Assembly: GCA_021819435.1 (NCBI GenBank)
Contig: JAKARB010000001.1
Coordinates: 186,001-250,000 of the forward strand
Length of the DNA stretch: 64,000 nt
Origin: Pseudomonadota bacterium
GTDB lineage: Bacteria > Pseudomonadota > Gammaproteobacteria > Burkholderiales > Burkholderiaceae_C
Direction of reading: 5' to 3'
In this document: piece after piece, positions 1-9,200 of the stretch
How the letters are laid out: each line of letters starts with the position of its first letter
Numbering within the stretch: position 1 is the first letter of the stretch
Notes under the pieces: model-generated
Seen by the model: only the letters and a program-made list of their open reading frames with translations
Database searches by the model: none
What the model was told of the DNA's origin: nothing
Program-made: the position numbers and the translations under genes

Positions 1-283
1 GCTGGCCATTTCCTGCCGTGGCGAAAGCGAAGCCCTCCGCGCGTTTTTGAAGCGCCACGGGCTTGGCCGCACTGGCCGTGAGGACCTGGGCGCGGGGGCC
101 AGGCATCTCATCCAATCGGCCGGGCGAACGTTCACGCGCCGACTCCTCGAACTCGCCGAAATAAACGGTGGCGTCCTGGCCATTGCGCTCGATCCACAGA
201 TAGTGCGCGTTAGCCTGCAGACCTGCCAGCCCCCACACGGCGGCCAAGATGCCCTTGAGCAAGGCGGTGTTCATACGGTTCAT
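1..283 (-). CDS. Partial gene: small exported protein downstream of a TonB receptor
   Basis: An open frame runs from an ATG at 283 off the left edge (94 codons seen). It starts MNRMNTALLKGILAAVWGLA, a typical signal peptide, with a likely cleavage site after Ala-Asn-Ala and a mature start HYLWIERNGQ. From memory, exported proteins beginning HYLWIE occur beside TonB-dependent receptors in betaproteobacteria, but I know no established function. The gene starts 24 nt after the receptor stop codon on the same strand, so the two are probably co-transcribed under the Fur-like box near 2,490. A second in-frame ATG lies at 274. The C-terminal part is outside the window. Confidence 0.6.
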   Translation of the reverse strand, partial: MNRMNTALLKGILAAVWGLAGLQANAHYLWIERNGQDATVYFGEFEESARERSPGRLDEMPGPRAQVLTASAAKPVALQKRAEGFAFATAGNGQ

Positions 284-306
284 GCTGTTGACTCTTTGGC
301 TCGGGA

Positions 307-2445
307 TCAGAAACGGAATCGTGCGGTCAGGAAGGCGCTGCGGCCTTCACCGGGTAGGGCGCCACTGAAGGTGGCGTTGGTGAAGTAGCGGCGGTCCGTC
401 AGATTGCGCAGGTTCAGGGCGACGTCCCACGACTTCGTCTCGTAAAACACTTGCGCGTCAACGACCGTGTAGGAGGGCACTTCATAGAGGTTGATCCCGT
501 CCGCGTAGGAATTGCCCTTGTAGGTGATGCCGCCACCGAAACCCCAGCCCTTCAGGCTGCTGGACTGAAGCCTGTAAGCCGACCAGAGGCGAGCCGCCGT
601 GTTGGCCACGCCGGTTGGGCGCTTGCCATTCACGCTGGACGAGATGCCCAGTTGGCTGTTGGTCACCACGTTGTTCGAGGTGGTCGTCGCGTCTTGCAGG
701 ATCAGGTTGGCCGTCGTGGTCAGCCCTGCCATGGGCTGGGCGGACAGGTCGATCTCCAGGCCATGGGTTTTGTCGTTGCCATCCGGTGTGGAGACACCAC
801 CGCTGCCAGGCAAGGTGACGTAGTAGCCTTCGCGGCGCGTCTGGAACAGCGCCGTCGTCAGATCGAGCTTGCCATCCAGGAGCGACAGCTTGGCACCGAC
901 TTCCATCTGCGATGAGCTTTCAGGCTTGGCGGTAAGGCCATCGGCGGAGGCGCTGACCCGGGTCTGCTCCGTGGCCATGTTGACGAACTTGCCATTGGAC
1001 CAGCCTGCATAGAAGGAGGTTTGGGCGGAAGGTTGCCACACCGCACCCAGGGATCCGGTGGTCAGCGTCAGTTCGTCATGAACATTCTTGCTGGTGCCCA
1101 TGTAGCCTTCATCAGCGACCTTCAAGCGCTCGGTGCGCAAGCCCGCGCGGACCTTGAACTGCTCGCCAAACGCGATTTGGTCCTGCGCATACAGGGCCCA
1201 GCTTCGCGACGTGATGTGGCGATCGAATGACACCGTGCCCGTGCCCGACAAGGCGGTTTCGGGAACCACAGGGTTGTAGATGTCGGTGATGTTTGGCAAG
1301 TCATAGCTGACACGCTTGGTGTCAACTTTCGTGTCGCTCAATTCCACGCCGCCCAGGATGGTATGGCGTACCAGAGGGCCACCCACCTTCCAGACCAGTT
1401 CGTTTTGCAGATTGAGATAGCGCGCATCGTCTGACTGAGTGCGGGCGTTGCGGCCGGTCATTTGGTTTGGAATAGGGACCGCAACGGTAGAAAGGTTCCC
1501 CGCATTGCCCCCTGCATTGCGCAGCATGTCCAGCGAGCGTCGGTCCTGGATCAGCGCGGTGCGCATCGACAGGTCTGAAGAGAAGGTCCACTCATGCGCC
1601 ACCGTGAGGCGGTCGATGGTCTGCTCGCTGTAGTTGAAGGGGCTGTAGTACTTAGTCTCCCGCGAGACCGGTACGATCTGGCGCTTGTTGTCGAAGGGCA
1701 GGCCATAGTTGTCCGGCTTGACCTTGATCTCGCGGTGATCGTAGTCCACCGACAGCGTGCTGGAGTCGTTGATCGCCCAGGTGATCGAGGGCAGCACTTC
1801 CTTGATCTCGCGCGACAGATCCCGCCAACCATCGGTCTTCTCGCTGTTGACGATCAGGCGTGCCGCCACGTTGCTGGACAGCGGGCCGGTGATGTCGGCC
1901 GCGGCATTGACGGTGCCGAAGCTGCCCACGGTTGTGCTCAACTCGGCGCCGAAGGTCCGGCGGGGCTGCTTGGTGACCACATTGATCGTGCCGCCAGGCT
2001 GGCCCGCACCATACAGCGCCGAACCGGGGCCCTTGAGCACTTCGATGCGTTCCACGTCCGTGAAAGTGCGCCAGTAGCCGTTCTGCGAAGTGCCATCTGC
2101 GTAGCCATCCCTCAGGAAGCGCATGGCCTGGCCGCGGATCGCATAGTTGTTGGCGAAGCCGTATCCTCCCCCCATGACCGGCTGCACGCCGCTGACGTTT
2201 GTCATGGCCTGGTTCATGTCGGCCACACCTTGATCGCGCAGGACTTCCTTCGGGACCACGACCACGGAGGCGGGCAGGTCCCGAACGGGCGTGTCGGTCT
2301 TGCTTCCGGCCTGGACGGCGCTCTTGATGCTGCCCGGGCGGGCTTGCGCACCCTTGACGGTGACGGAGGGCAGGGTGGCTTCTTCTTCAGCGGCGAACGC
2401 AGTGGAGACGGCAGCTGCCAGGACAAGCATGGGGAATCGACGCAT
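307..2445 (-). CDS. TonB-dependent outer-membrane receptor (siderophore type)
   Basis: The 712-residue product is of normal size for a siderophore receptor without an N-terminal signalling domain. It opens with a signal peptide (MRRFPMLVLAAAVSTAFA) and continues into a plug domain holding DLPASVVVVPKEVL, an AIRG segment and ERIEVLKGPGSALYGAGQPG, the usual plug landmarks. A beta-barrel follows and ends in aromatic Phe (ARFRF), as outer-membrane proteins do. The start at 2445 is chosen because AAAGG lies just upstream and the signal peptide begins there; the open frame itself extends further 5'. A Fur-like box lies about 40 bp upstream. Role: energy-dependent import of a ferric chelate. Whether the ligand is the siderophore made by this cluster or a different one cannot be told; a second receptor lies at 41,081. 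Confidence 0.92.
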   Translation of the reverse strand: MRRFPMLVLAAAVSTAFAAEEEATLPSVTVKGAQARPGSIKSAVQAGSKTDTPVRDLPASVVVVPKEVLRDQGVADMNQAMTNVSGVQPVMGGGYGFANNYAIRGQAMRFLRDGYADGTSQNGYWRTFTDVERIEVLKGPGSALYGAGQPGGTINVVTKQPRRTFGAELSTTVGSFGTVNAAADITGPLSSNVAARLIVNSEKTDGWRDLSREIKEVLPSITWAINDSSTLSVDYDHREIKVKPDNYGLPFDNKRQIVPVSRETKYYSPFNYSEQTIDRLTVAHEWTFSSDLSMRTALIQDRRSLDMLRNAGGNAGNLSTVAVPIPNQMTGRNARTQSDDARYLNLQNELVWKVGGPLVRHTILGGVELSDTKVDTKRVSYDLPNITDIYNPVVPETALSGTGTVSFDRHITSRSWALYAQDQIAFGEQFKVRAGLRTERLKVADEGYMGTSKNVHDELTLTTGSLGAVWQPSAQTSFYAGWSNGKFVNMATEQTRVSASADGLTAKPESSSQMEVGAKLSLLDGKLDLTTALFQTRREGYYVTLPGSGGVSTPDGNDKTHGLEIDLSAQPMAGLTTTANLILQDATTTSNNVVTNSQLGISSSVNGKRPTGVANTAARLWSAYRLQSSSLKGWGFGGGITYKGNSYADGINLYEVPSYTVVDAQVFYETKSWDVALNLRNLTDRRYFTNATFSGALPGEGRSAFLTARFRF

Positions 2446-2480
2446 ACAACCTTTCACATCAATGAGTAGGAGATTGTAGT

Positions 2481-2499
2481 GCGAATCGTTCTCATTTAC
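2481..2499 (-). promoter_or_regulatory. Putative Fur box upstream of the TonB receptor
   Basis: GCGAATCGTTCTCATTTAC matches 11 of 19 positions of the palindromic Fur consensus by eye. It lies 36-54 bp before the receptor start, where a Fur-repressed promoter would be. It also lies upstream of the divergent Fur-like gene at 2661, so it could serve both directions. Confidence 0.55.
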
Positions 2500-2660
2500 A
2501 CTTTGAGATCCCTCAAGCGGGGGTGTCACCTTGTGACCTCCTCTTCTATTGCCGTAACACGACCATGTGCCGCCCTTGCGATTTGGACCTCTACGAACAA
2601 CGAAGACCATGGCCTGTGGCCACGCTGATGGCCTCCCGTACTTCGTCGAGTTGTTGAACC

Positions 2661-3167
2661 ATGGCTGCGAGCGGTGATTCGATGATGCGGCGCTTGCGAA
2701 TGGTCGGCCTTTCGCCGACGGTGCCGCGCATCCGCGTTCTTCAAGTGCTGGAGGCAGCCTCCGGCGGCTTGGCAGTGGAGGAGGTCTGCGCCCAATTGCG
2801 ACTGCGGGGAACCGGCGTCGGCATGGGGACCGTCTACCGGGTCTTGAGTGATCTGGCAAGCCACGGCTTGTTGTTGAAGGACACCTTGCAGACAAGGAAG
2901 CTGGTCTACCGTCTGGCGCGTATCTCCGTGGACGAGCCAATCCTGCGCTTGAGTTGTCCAGGCACTGGCCAGTGCGTTTTGCTCACCGATGAGGCCCTTC
3001 AGGCGCGTGTCATGCAGCTTGCCCTGTCGCAGGGCATTGATGACGGCCAGGGCAATCTCCTGCTGGAATTGCTGCCCGTTCTACCCGCGCACGCCACAAC
3101 CCGTGCGCCAGAAGACGAGACGGTGGTGTCGGGTGGTAGTCGGCTTCGTGGGAGGGCTTGCTGGTGA
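2661..3167 (+). CDS. Divergent Fur-family transcriptional regulator
   Basis: The 168-residue protein carries the Fur winged-helix core: LSPTVPRIRVLQVLE, then a recognition segment ending GMGTVYRVLSDLASHGLLLK, which parallels GLATVYRVLNQFDDAGI of Fur. Beyond that point the family's His-rich metal site (HHHDH and the following CxxC) is missing; the corresponding stretch reads SVDEPILRLSCPGTGQC. DNA binding is therefore likely, but sensing cannot be the classical Fur iron site. The gene overlaps the phosphopantetheinyl transferase gene by GTGA, so the two are translationally coupled. Alternative start: ATG at 2682, which has a GAGCGG upstream. It is probably a local regulator of the siderophore locus (inference from position). 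Confidence 0.75.
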   Translation: MAASGDSMMRRLRMVGLSPTVPRIRVLQVLEAASGGLAVEEVCAQLRLRGTGVGMGTVYRVLSDLASHGLLLKDTLQTRKLVYRLARISVDEPILRLSCPGTGQCVLLTDEALQARVMQLALSQGIDDGQGNLLLELLPVLPAHATTRAPEDETVVSGGSRLRGRACW

Positions 3168-3823
3168 TCAGTCGCGCCCGGGGTCTTGCCATGGTGTCGA
3201 CGCCGGGGCGCGTCCTTGGTTCAATTGGGGTCGAGGGATGGTTGCCTCGATTGGCGCAGTACGAGCGCCAGCGAGCGAGGGCCTTTCGCCATGAGTCGGC
3301 GCGCGCGAGCTATGTGGCGGGGCATGTGCTGATAAGAATGGTTGCCGCTCGATGGATGGGAGCCGAGATGGATCGCATGGTGCTGTCGCAGCACTGCAAG
3401 GACTGCGGCGGGCCGCACGGCCAACCCCGCATAGAGTCATGTCCAGGCCTTTGCTTGTCGATGAGCCATTGCGATGAGGCGATTGCTGCGGTGGCTTCGG
3501 ATCTTCCGGTGGGAATCGATGTGGAGGCATCCTGCAAGTCCGCTGGATTGGTCTCTAACGGAATTCCGGCATTCTCGGCCAAGGAGCTGCAACTGCTGCA
3601 TGGCTTGAGCCCTGAGGAGCGCGACGCTCTTGCGCTGACGATCTGGGTGCGTAAGGAAAGCCTCGTCAAGCTGGGGCGCTTGACGCTCGACACGCTGGCG
3701 GCTTGCGATCTGGTGGATGCGGCCCCGGAGGATCTGATGTTCGTTGACTTTGGCCATGTCGCCAGCCGATGTGTGGGCAGTGTCGCTTCGTCTCGGCCAA
3801 TCGATGTTGAATTTATGGACTGA
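3164..3823 (+). CDS. 4'-phosphopantetheinyl transferase (Sfp/EntD type)
   Basis: This enzyme would convert the apo thiolation domains of the NRPSs to the holo form by attaching phosphopantetheine from CoA. The 219-residue product shows the family signatures: SMSHCDEAIAAV, VGIDVE near residues 116-121 (Mg-binding acidic residue), FSAKE near 137-141 and WVRKESLVK near 161-169 (the W-x-x-K-E-S motif). The GTG start at 3164 is preferred because GGAGG ends 8 nt upstream and the codon overlaps the stop of the preceding regulator gene as GTGA; a TTG at 3158 is too close to the ribosome-binding site. Its place between regulator and thioesterase fits a dedicated activator of the siderophore synthetases. 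Confidence 0.9.
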   Translation: MISRARGLAMVSTPGRVLGSIGVEGWLPRLAQYERQRARAFRHESARASYVAGHVLIRMVAARWMGAEMDRMVLSQHCKDCGGPHGQPRIESCPGLCLSMSHCDEAIAAVASDLPVGIDVEASCKSAGLVSNGIPAFSAKELQLLHGLSPEERDALALTIWVRKESLVKLGRLTLDTLAACDLVDAAPEDLMFVDFGHVASRCVGSVASSRPIDVEFMD

Positions 3824-3845
3824 GATCGAATTGCACATGCGGCTT

Positions 3846-3864
3846 CATGGGTTGCAAACCCGTG
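3846..3864. terminator. Hairpin between convergent genes, possible terminator
   Basis: An inverted repeat (CATGGGTT-gca-AACCCGTG with one wobble pair) lies just after the phosphopantetheinyl transferase stop, between convergent genes. There is no T-tract on either side, so it is at best a weak terminator or a Rho-dependent pause. Confidence 0.3.
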
Positions 3865-3988
3865 GAGATGTCAGGCCGACGCGCTCTTCGTTAAATAGCT
3901 CTCCAGGGAGCCCCGGTTGACATGCGACTCCGACACTGGGTCGCCGTCGCCGCTGTGCGCTTTGTACTCTGCGATATGGCGATACGGA

Positions 3989-4771
3989 TCATCCTGTTGG
4001 AATGGGATGACTAGCCGATCCAAGAAGAGGTGTCAGCACTGCATCCAGTACTTCGCGAGCGCGATGCCGGATGAAGAAGTGATCGCCCTCGATCCATTGG
4101 GCATCCAAGGGATGGGTGGTGTGCGCCTGCCAGGCGGACAAGCCTTCGGCGTGGGTGTGCGGATCATCGCGTCCTGCCAAGACTGTGATGGGTGTAGGCA
4201 AGGGTGGTTCGGGCTGATACCGATAGCGGCCGAGCAAACTGAAGTCGGCTCGGATCACCGGCAAGAGCAAGGCCATGAGTTCCTTGTCCTGCAGCACCTC
4301 GCGGGGTGTGCCTTGGTAGGCTTCGAGGCGGTCCAGCAAGGCGGTATCCGTGCATGCCTCGTTCCAGACGTCGTCGCGGGGCACGTTGGGTGCCATGGTG
4401 GCCGAGATGATGAGGCGCATCGGCAAAGGCAGGCCTCGTCGACGCAAGGCCCGTGTGACCTCAAAGCCCAGCAGTCCGCCCAGGCTGTGCCCGAACAGGG
4501 CGTATGGCCTGTCCTGTACATGGTTCTCCAAGGCGTCGGCAATGCGCTCTACCATTTCGTGTGGATCGCGAATGAGAGGCTCGTGAAAACGCGTGCCTCG
4601 GCCTGGTGGCTCCATGGGGCATACCGACATGGCTTCTCCGGCCATTTGCCCCCATGGCAGAAAAGCGCTCGCAGTGCCTCCGGCATAAGGCAGGCAGAAC
4701 AGGCGCAGGCGGTCTGTGCCTGCTGGTGATCGCAAGAACCAGCCACGCTCGGCGGCGCAGCGCCCTGACAT
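3989..4771 (-). CDS. Type II thioesterase of the NRPS cluster
   Basis: A 260-residue alpha/beta hydrolase of the external (type II) thioesterase family, which removes wrongly loaded acyl groups from carrier domains. The catalytic triad can be read: Ser96 in GHSLGG, an Asp at about 202-203 in LAGRDDPHT, and His231 in EGDHFFIRH. The N-terminal LRLFCLPYAGGTAS is typical of the family. The start at 4771 overlaps the stop of the upstream MbtH gene (TGATG), so the pair is translationally coupled and probably transcribed from the Fur-box region near 5,100. It is distinct from the terminal thioesterase domain at the end of the third NRPS. Confidence 0.92.
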   Translation of the reverse strand: MSGRCAAERGWFLRSPAGTDRLRLFCLPYAGGTASAFLPWGQMAGEAMSVCPMEPPGRGTRFHEPLIRDPHEMVERIADALENHVQDRPYALFGHSLGGLLGFEVTRALRRRGLPLPMRLIISATMAPNVPRDDVWNEACTDTALLDRLEAYQGTPREVLQDKELMALLLPVIRADFSLLGRYRYQPEPPLPTPITVLAGRDDPHTHAEGLSAWQAHTTHPLDAQWIEGDHFFIRHRAREVLDAVLTPLLGSASHPIPTG

Positions 4772-4983
4772 CAACTTGCGGTGGCTTGCAGGTGCTGGCG
4801 CAGGCTCAGCGGCCGCATGTCGGTCCAAACCTTGTCAATGTGATCAAGGCAAAGTTGCTTGGAGCCCTTGGTGCCTTCCTCGCGCCAGCCGGCCGGAAGC
4901 GCTTTGTAGTCGGGCCAGATGGAGTATTGCTCTTCATGGTTGATCACCACCATGAACACCGTGCCTTCGTCATCCCAGCTCAT
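4771..4983 (-). CDS. MbtH-like protein (adenylation-domain chaperone)
   Basis: The 70-residue product has the MbtH hallmarks: N-H-E-E-Q-Y-S-I-W-P, LPAGW, and C-L-D-H-I-D-K-V-W-T-D-M-R-P. MbtH proteins bind NRPS adenylation domains and are often needed for their solubility or activity. The start at 4983 has AAGGACG 6 nt upstream and matches the usual MSWDDE beginning of the family. It is the first gene of a two-gene minus-strand unit with the type II thioesterase, divergent from the large biosynthetic operon, with a strong Fur box between them. As the only MbtH seen, it presumably serves all seven adenylation domains. Confidence 0.96.
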   Translation of the reverse strand: MSWDDEGTVFMVVINHEEQYSIWPDYKALPAGWREEGTKGSKQLCLDHIDKVWTDMRPLSLRQHLQATAS

Positions 4984-5090
4984 TTCATCGTCCTTTCTTA
5001 TGTGTTGGTTACACAGGCGCAGGCCCAGCTTCATGCGCACTGCTCTCTGCTCGGGGTTGACCCTTTTTTTCACATGGTCAACAATGCGAA

Positions 5091-5116
5091 TGTTATTGAG
5101 AATCGATATCATTTGC
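5091..5116. promoter_or_regulatory. Fur box in the divergent mbtH-like / biosynthetic operon promoter
   Basis: GAGAATCGATATCATTTGC at 5098-5116 matches 12 of 19 Fur-consensus positions by eye and is embedded in further AT-rich, Fur-like half-sites (TGTTATTGAGAATC). It lies 24 bp before the GTG start of the first dioxygenase gene and about 115 bp before the MbtH gene on the other strand. Iron-dependent repression of both directions is the natural reading. Confidence 0.75.
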
Positions 5117-5139
5117 AATAGCAACTGGAAGGGCATGAT

Positions 5140-6120
5140 GTGATCAGGGATTCAAAAACGGGGGAGATGGCAGGCTCGGGCCCAATGTCGGCTGGTGTGC
5201 CTGTGTTCCATGCCGGCGGCGATTGGCGTGCCGCATGGGGCGATCTACAGGTGGCGGTCCAATCGGCGCTGGCGTCGGCGGGCGGCTTGCTGCTCAAGGG
5301 ATTGGGGCTGGCTGGCGCTGAAGACTTTCAGGCCTTCGCACTCCGATTCGGTGATCCCTTGTTGAACTATGACTTCGCGTCCACGCCGCGCAGCGCGGTG
5401 GCCGGGCAGGTCTACACATCCACCGAGTATCCCAGCCACCAGTCCATCCCGCTGCACAACGAACAATCCTATACACGGCAATGGCCCATGCGCATCTGGT
5501 TCCATTGTGCCCAGGCCAGCGCAGAGGGCGGTGCCACGCCGGTGGCAGACAGCCGGGCCGTGTATCGCAGGCTGGATCCTGCCTTGCGCGAACGCTTCGA
5601 GCGCAAGCGCCTCATGTACGTGAGGAACTACGGCCAGGGGCTGGACTTGCCTTGGCAGCAGGTGTTCGGTACCGAGGATCGCCTCGTCGCCGAGGCCTAT
5701 TGCGGCGCGCAGGGCATCCACTTCGAATGGACGGGGGATGGCGAACTGCGGACGCGCCAGGTGTGCCAGGCCGTTGCCCGTCATCCCGTGTCTGGCGATG
5801 CCGTGTGGTTCAACCAAGCCCATCTTTTTCATGTGTCCGCGCTGGAGCCCGCCGTGCGGGAGGCTTTGCTCGATGTCGTGGACGAGCCGGACCTGCCACG
5901 CAATGTCTATTACGGAGATGGCTCACCGCTGGAGTCGTCTGCACTCGACGAGATCCGGCAGGTCTATCGCGAGCAGGCCTTGCGCTCCCCTTGGGAGACC
6001 GGTGATGTGCTGATGCTCGACAACATGCTCATGGCCCACGGCCGCGACCCCTTCAAGGGACCGCGCAAAGTGGTGGTGGCCATGGCCCGGCCTTACGAGG
6101 TGCCGCCCGGCCTGCCGTGA
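5140..6120 (+). CDS. TauD/SyrP-like Fe(II)/2-oxoglutarate dioxygenase, probable amino-acid beta-hydroxylase
   Basis: A 326-residue TauD-fold oxygenase of the kind that beta-hydroxylates an amino acid held on an NRPS carrier domain. The iron triad reads His106-x-Glu108 (LHNEQSY) and His300 (NMLMAHGR), with a 2-oxoglutarate-binding Arg near 309 (GPRK). Glu replaces the more common Asp in HxD, as in SyrP-like enzymes. The GTG start at 5140 has GGAAGGG 6-7 nt upstream; an internal ATG at 5167 has its GGAG too close. It is the first gene of the large operon, next to the Fur box. A paralogue lies at 9799, so two residues of the peptide, or two alternative ones, are probably hydroxylated. The target (Asp or His) is inferred from the assembly line, not from this sequence. 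Confidence 0.9.
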   Translation: MIRDSKTGEMAGSGPMSAGVPVFHAGGDWRAAWGDLQVAVQSALASAGGLLLKGLGLAGAEDFQAFALRFGDPLLNYDFASTPRSAVAGQVYTSTEYPSHQSIPLHNEQSYTRQWPMRIWFHCAQASAEGGATPVADSRAVYRRLDPALRERFERKRLMYVRNYGQGLDLPWQQVFGTEDRLVAEAYCGAQGIHFEWTGDGELRTRQVCQAVARHPVSGDAVWFNQAHLFHVSALEPAVREALLDVVDEPDLPRNVYYGDGSPLESSALDEIRQVYREQALRSPWETGDVLMLDNMLMAHGRDPFKGPRKVVVAMARPYEVPPGLP

Positions 6121-6232
6121 CGGCCGGCCTGGGCTTCTTTCATTCCCTTCGTTCTCAAGTGCTTGCCGTGCGCTGACATGCAGCGCCTGGCGGGTCGCCG
6201 TGCGCCTTGATGGGCGCCAGGAGTGTCTTTTC

Positions 6233-9200
6233 ATGCTTGCCATGTCCGTTGTCGAAACATCTCCGAACCAGAAGCCGGTCTGTTCCACCCGGCCGGCTGT
6301 CTCCGATCTGGTCGATCTGCTCGCATACCGCGCCTGCCATGACGGCGGGCGCATCGCGGTGCGTTTCCTGGTGGATGGCGAGCGCCAGGAAGACACGATC
6401 ACCTATGCGCAGTTGCACGAGCGCGCATGGCGAGGCGCCGATGAACTGCTCAAGCGTGCCCGGCCTGGAGAGCGAGCCTTGCTGGTCTTCGGCAGTGGCA
6501 TCGACTATGCCGTGGCCTTCTTCGCCTGCCTGGCCGCGGGCATCGTCGCCGTGCCCGTGTTCCCGTCGGAGCGCTCCGGTCCCAATCATGTCTCGCGCCT
6601 GCTGGCGATCGCGCGGGATGCCGAGCCGGCCCTGTGTCTGGGTAGCGCGCAAAGCCTGGCCGCCTTGGCCAGCGGGTGGTTCGAGGGCGATGGGCCATTG
6701 ATGCTGGCCACGGACGGTTGGCGCGAGGCAGGGTTGGAGGCGGGCTTTCCACCGGCCACCGTCGAACCAGGGGGGCCAGGGCCGGATGCGCTGGCCTTCC
6801 TGCAATACACCTCGGGCTCCACCGCCAGGCCCAAGGGGGTGATGGTCACGCATGGCAACTTGCTGGCCAACCTGGGGGCGCTGCGGGACACGCTGGTCAA
6901 AAGCCCCGACGATCGGGCTGTCAGCTGGTTGCCGCTGTATCACGACATGGGCCTGATCTGCGGCTTGCTGATGCCGGTCTTCGCGGGCATTGAACTGACG
7001 CTGATGAGCCCGGAAGCTTTTTTGGCCAAGCCCGCGCGTTGGCTTGAAGCGGTGGCCCGCGCCGGGCGCTGTATCAGCGGCGGCCCCGATTTCGCCTACC
7101 GGCTTTGCACCGAGCGCGTGCCCAGCGATGTGTTGGGCTCCCTGGATCTGACGGGTTGGCATTGCGCCTTCAACGCCGCCGAGCCGATCCGGCCGGACAC
7201 CTTGCGAGGGTTCGCCGAGCGCTTCGCGGCTTGCGGGTTCCAGCCTGCGGCTTGGCTGCCGGCCTATGGCCTCGCCGAGACCACCTTGCTGGTCAGCGCC
7301 CAGGGCGCGCATGCGGGTCAGCCGATCCGCACTTTCGACGCTTTGCTGCTTGAACAGGGGAAAGTGGTTGAGCTGGCCGGTGATGCCGGGCTTGGTGCGC
7401 GGCAGAGCAGAGAGTTGATCGACTGCGGCCCCGTGGTGGCGGGCCATGCCGTGCGCATCGTCGATCCCGAGTCGGGCAGGGTGGTAGAAGACAGCCGGAC
7501 GGGCGAGATCTGGGTGAGTGGCCCGAGCGTGACCTTGGGCTTCTGGCGCCAACCCGAGGCCACGGCGGCGGCCTGGATCCAGGCCTTGGATGACGGCACG
7601 CCGGGGCCTTGGCTGCGCACCGGCGACTTGGGCTTCGTGCATGAGGGCCGCCTGTTCATCAGCAGCCGCCTCAAGGATCTGCTCATCATCCGTGGGCGCA
7701 ATCTCTATCCACAGGATGTGGAGCACGCCGTGGAGCAGATCGAGGGCGTGCGGCGCGGCCGGTTGGCGGCGTTCGCGGTACCGGTCGAAGGCCGTGATGG
7801 CATCGGTCTGGCGATCGAGCTTCGAGGCGCGTCGCTGGAAGCAGGCCAGGCGGACAGCCTGTTCGCGGCGGTGGCCGAGGTGGTGGCGCAGGCCTTCCAC
7901 GAGCCGGTGGCGGCGATCATGCTGCTGGCCGCCGGCACGTTGCCCAAGACCTCCAGCGGCAAAGTGCAGCGGGCTGCGTGCCGCGTCCAGTGGATGGAAG
8001 GCGCCACGAATGCGCTGGCCACATTCGATGCGGTGCGTGGCGATCAGTTGCCATTGCTGGGCCAGCCACCCGCCGAAGGGTTGGAGCAAGCGTTGGCGTC
8101 GTTGTGGTGCGAGGTGCTGGGCGCCGCCTTCGTGTCCCGCGACGCCAACTTCTTCGCCCTGGGCGGGCAATCGCTGTCCGCCGTGAGGCTCGCGGCGTTG
8201 GTGGCGCGCCGCTTCGGCGGACGCTTTGCGGCCTCCGATGTGTTCGTGGCACCCACGCTGGCCGCGATGGCTGAAAGGATCGCCGCAGGCCAGCCCACGA
8301 TGGATGCATGTGCCACGGAGGCGTCGGCGGCCCCTGCCATCCGCGCCATTGAACGGGCGCCTGAGGGCCAGCCCTTGCCCTTGTCCTTCGCGCAGCAACG
8401 GCTGTGGTTCCTGGACCAGTTGGAAGACGACACCGCCTTCTACAACATCGCCCTGGCGGTGGACCTGCGCGGACGTCTGGCATTGCCAGCGCTGCAATGG
8501 GCGCTGGAGCAATTGGTGGCGCGCCATGAGGCTTTGCGCACCACCTTCCATTGCGAAGGCACGCAGACCTGGCAGCGCATCGAAGATGCTTATCCCATCG
8601 CGCTGACGGTGACGGATGTCGCGGGGCAGGCGGCCACCCTGGCCCATGCCATGGTGCAGGCCGAGGCGCAGGCGCCATTCGATCTGGCGCGCGTGCCCTT
8701 GACCAAGACGCGCGTGCTGCGCCATGGCGACGAGCATCACACTCTGTTGTGGATCTTCCATCACATTGCGGTGGATGGATGGTCGGTCAACGTCTTGTTG
8801 CGGGAGCTGGCGGCCTTGTACACGGCGCGGATGCAAGGCGCGCAACAGATCGGGCTGCCCGCCTTGCCTTGCCGCTATGTGGACCATGCCTGGTCTCAGC
8901 GGCGCTTTTTCGATCAGGCTCGGATAGACGGCTTGCTGGCGTATTGGCGCACCCAGTTGGAGGGGGCGCCATCCCTGCTGACCTTGACCACCGACCACCG
9001 GCGTCCTCCGGTCCAATCGCACCGGGGTTGCAGCCATCGCTTCCAGCTCGGTGCGGCGCTCGTGGACCGTGTGCAGGCGCACTGCCAGGCCCAAGGCGGC
9101 ACCTTGTTCATGGGGCTGCTGACGGCGTTCAATGCCGTGCTCTATCACTTCAGCGGTAAGACGGACCTGGTGGTGGGCACCGACACGGCCCAGCGCGACC

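Noticed and set aside
2661-3167. Classical ferric uptake regulator
   Set aside because: The DNA-binding half fits, but the conserved His/Cys metal ligands are missing, so it is called a divergent family member only.
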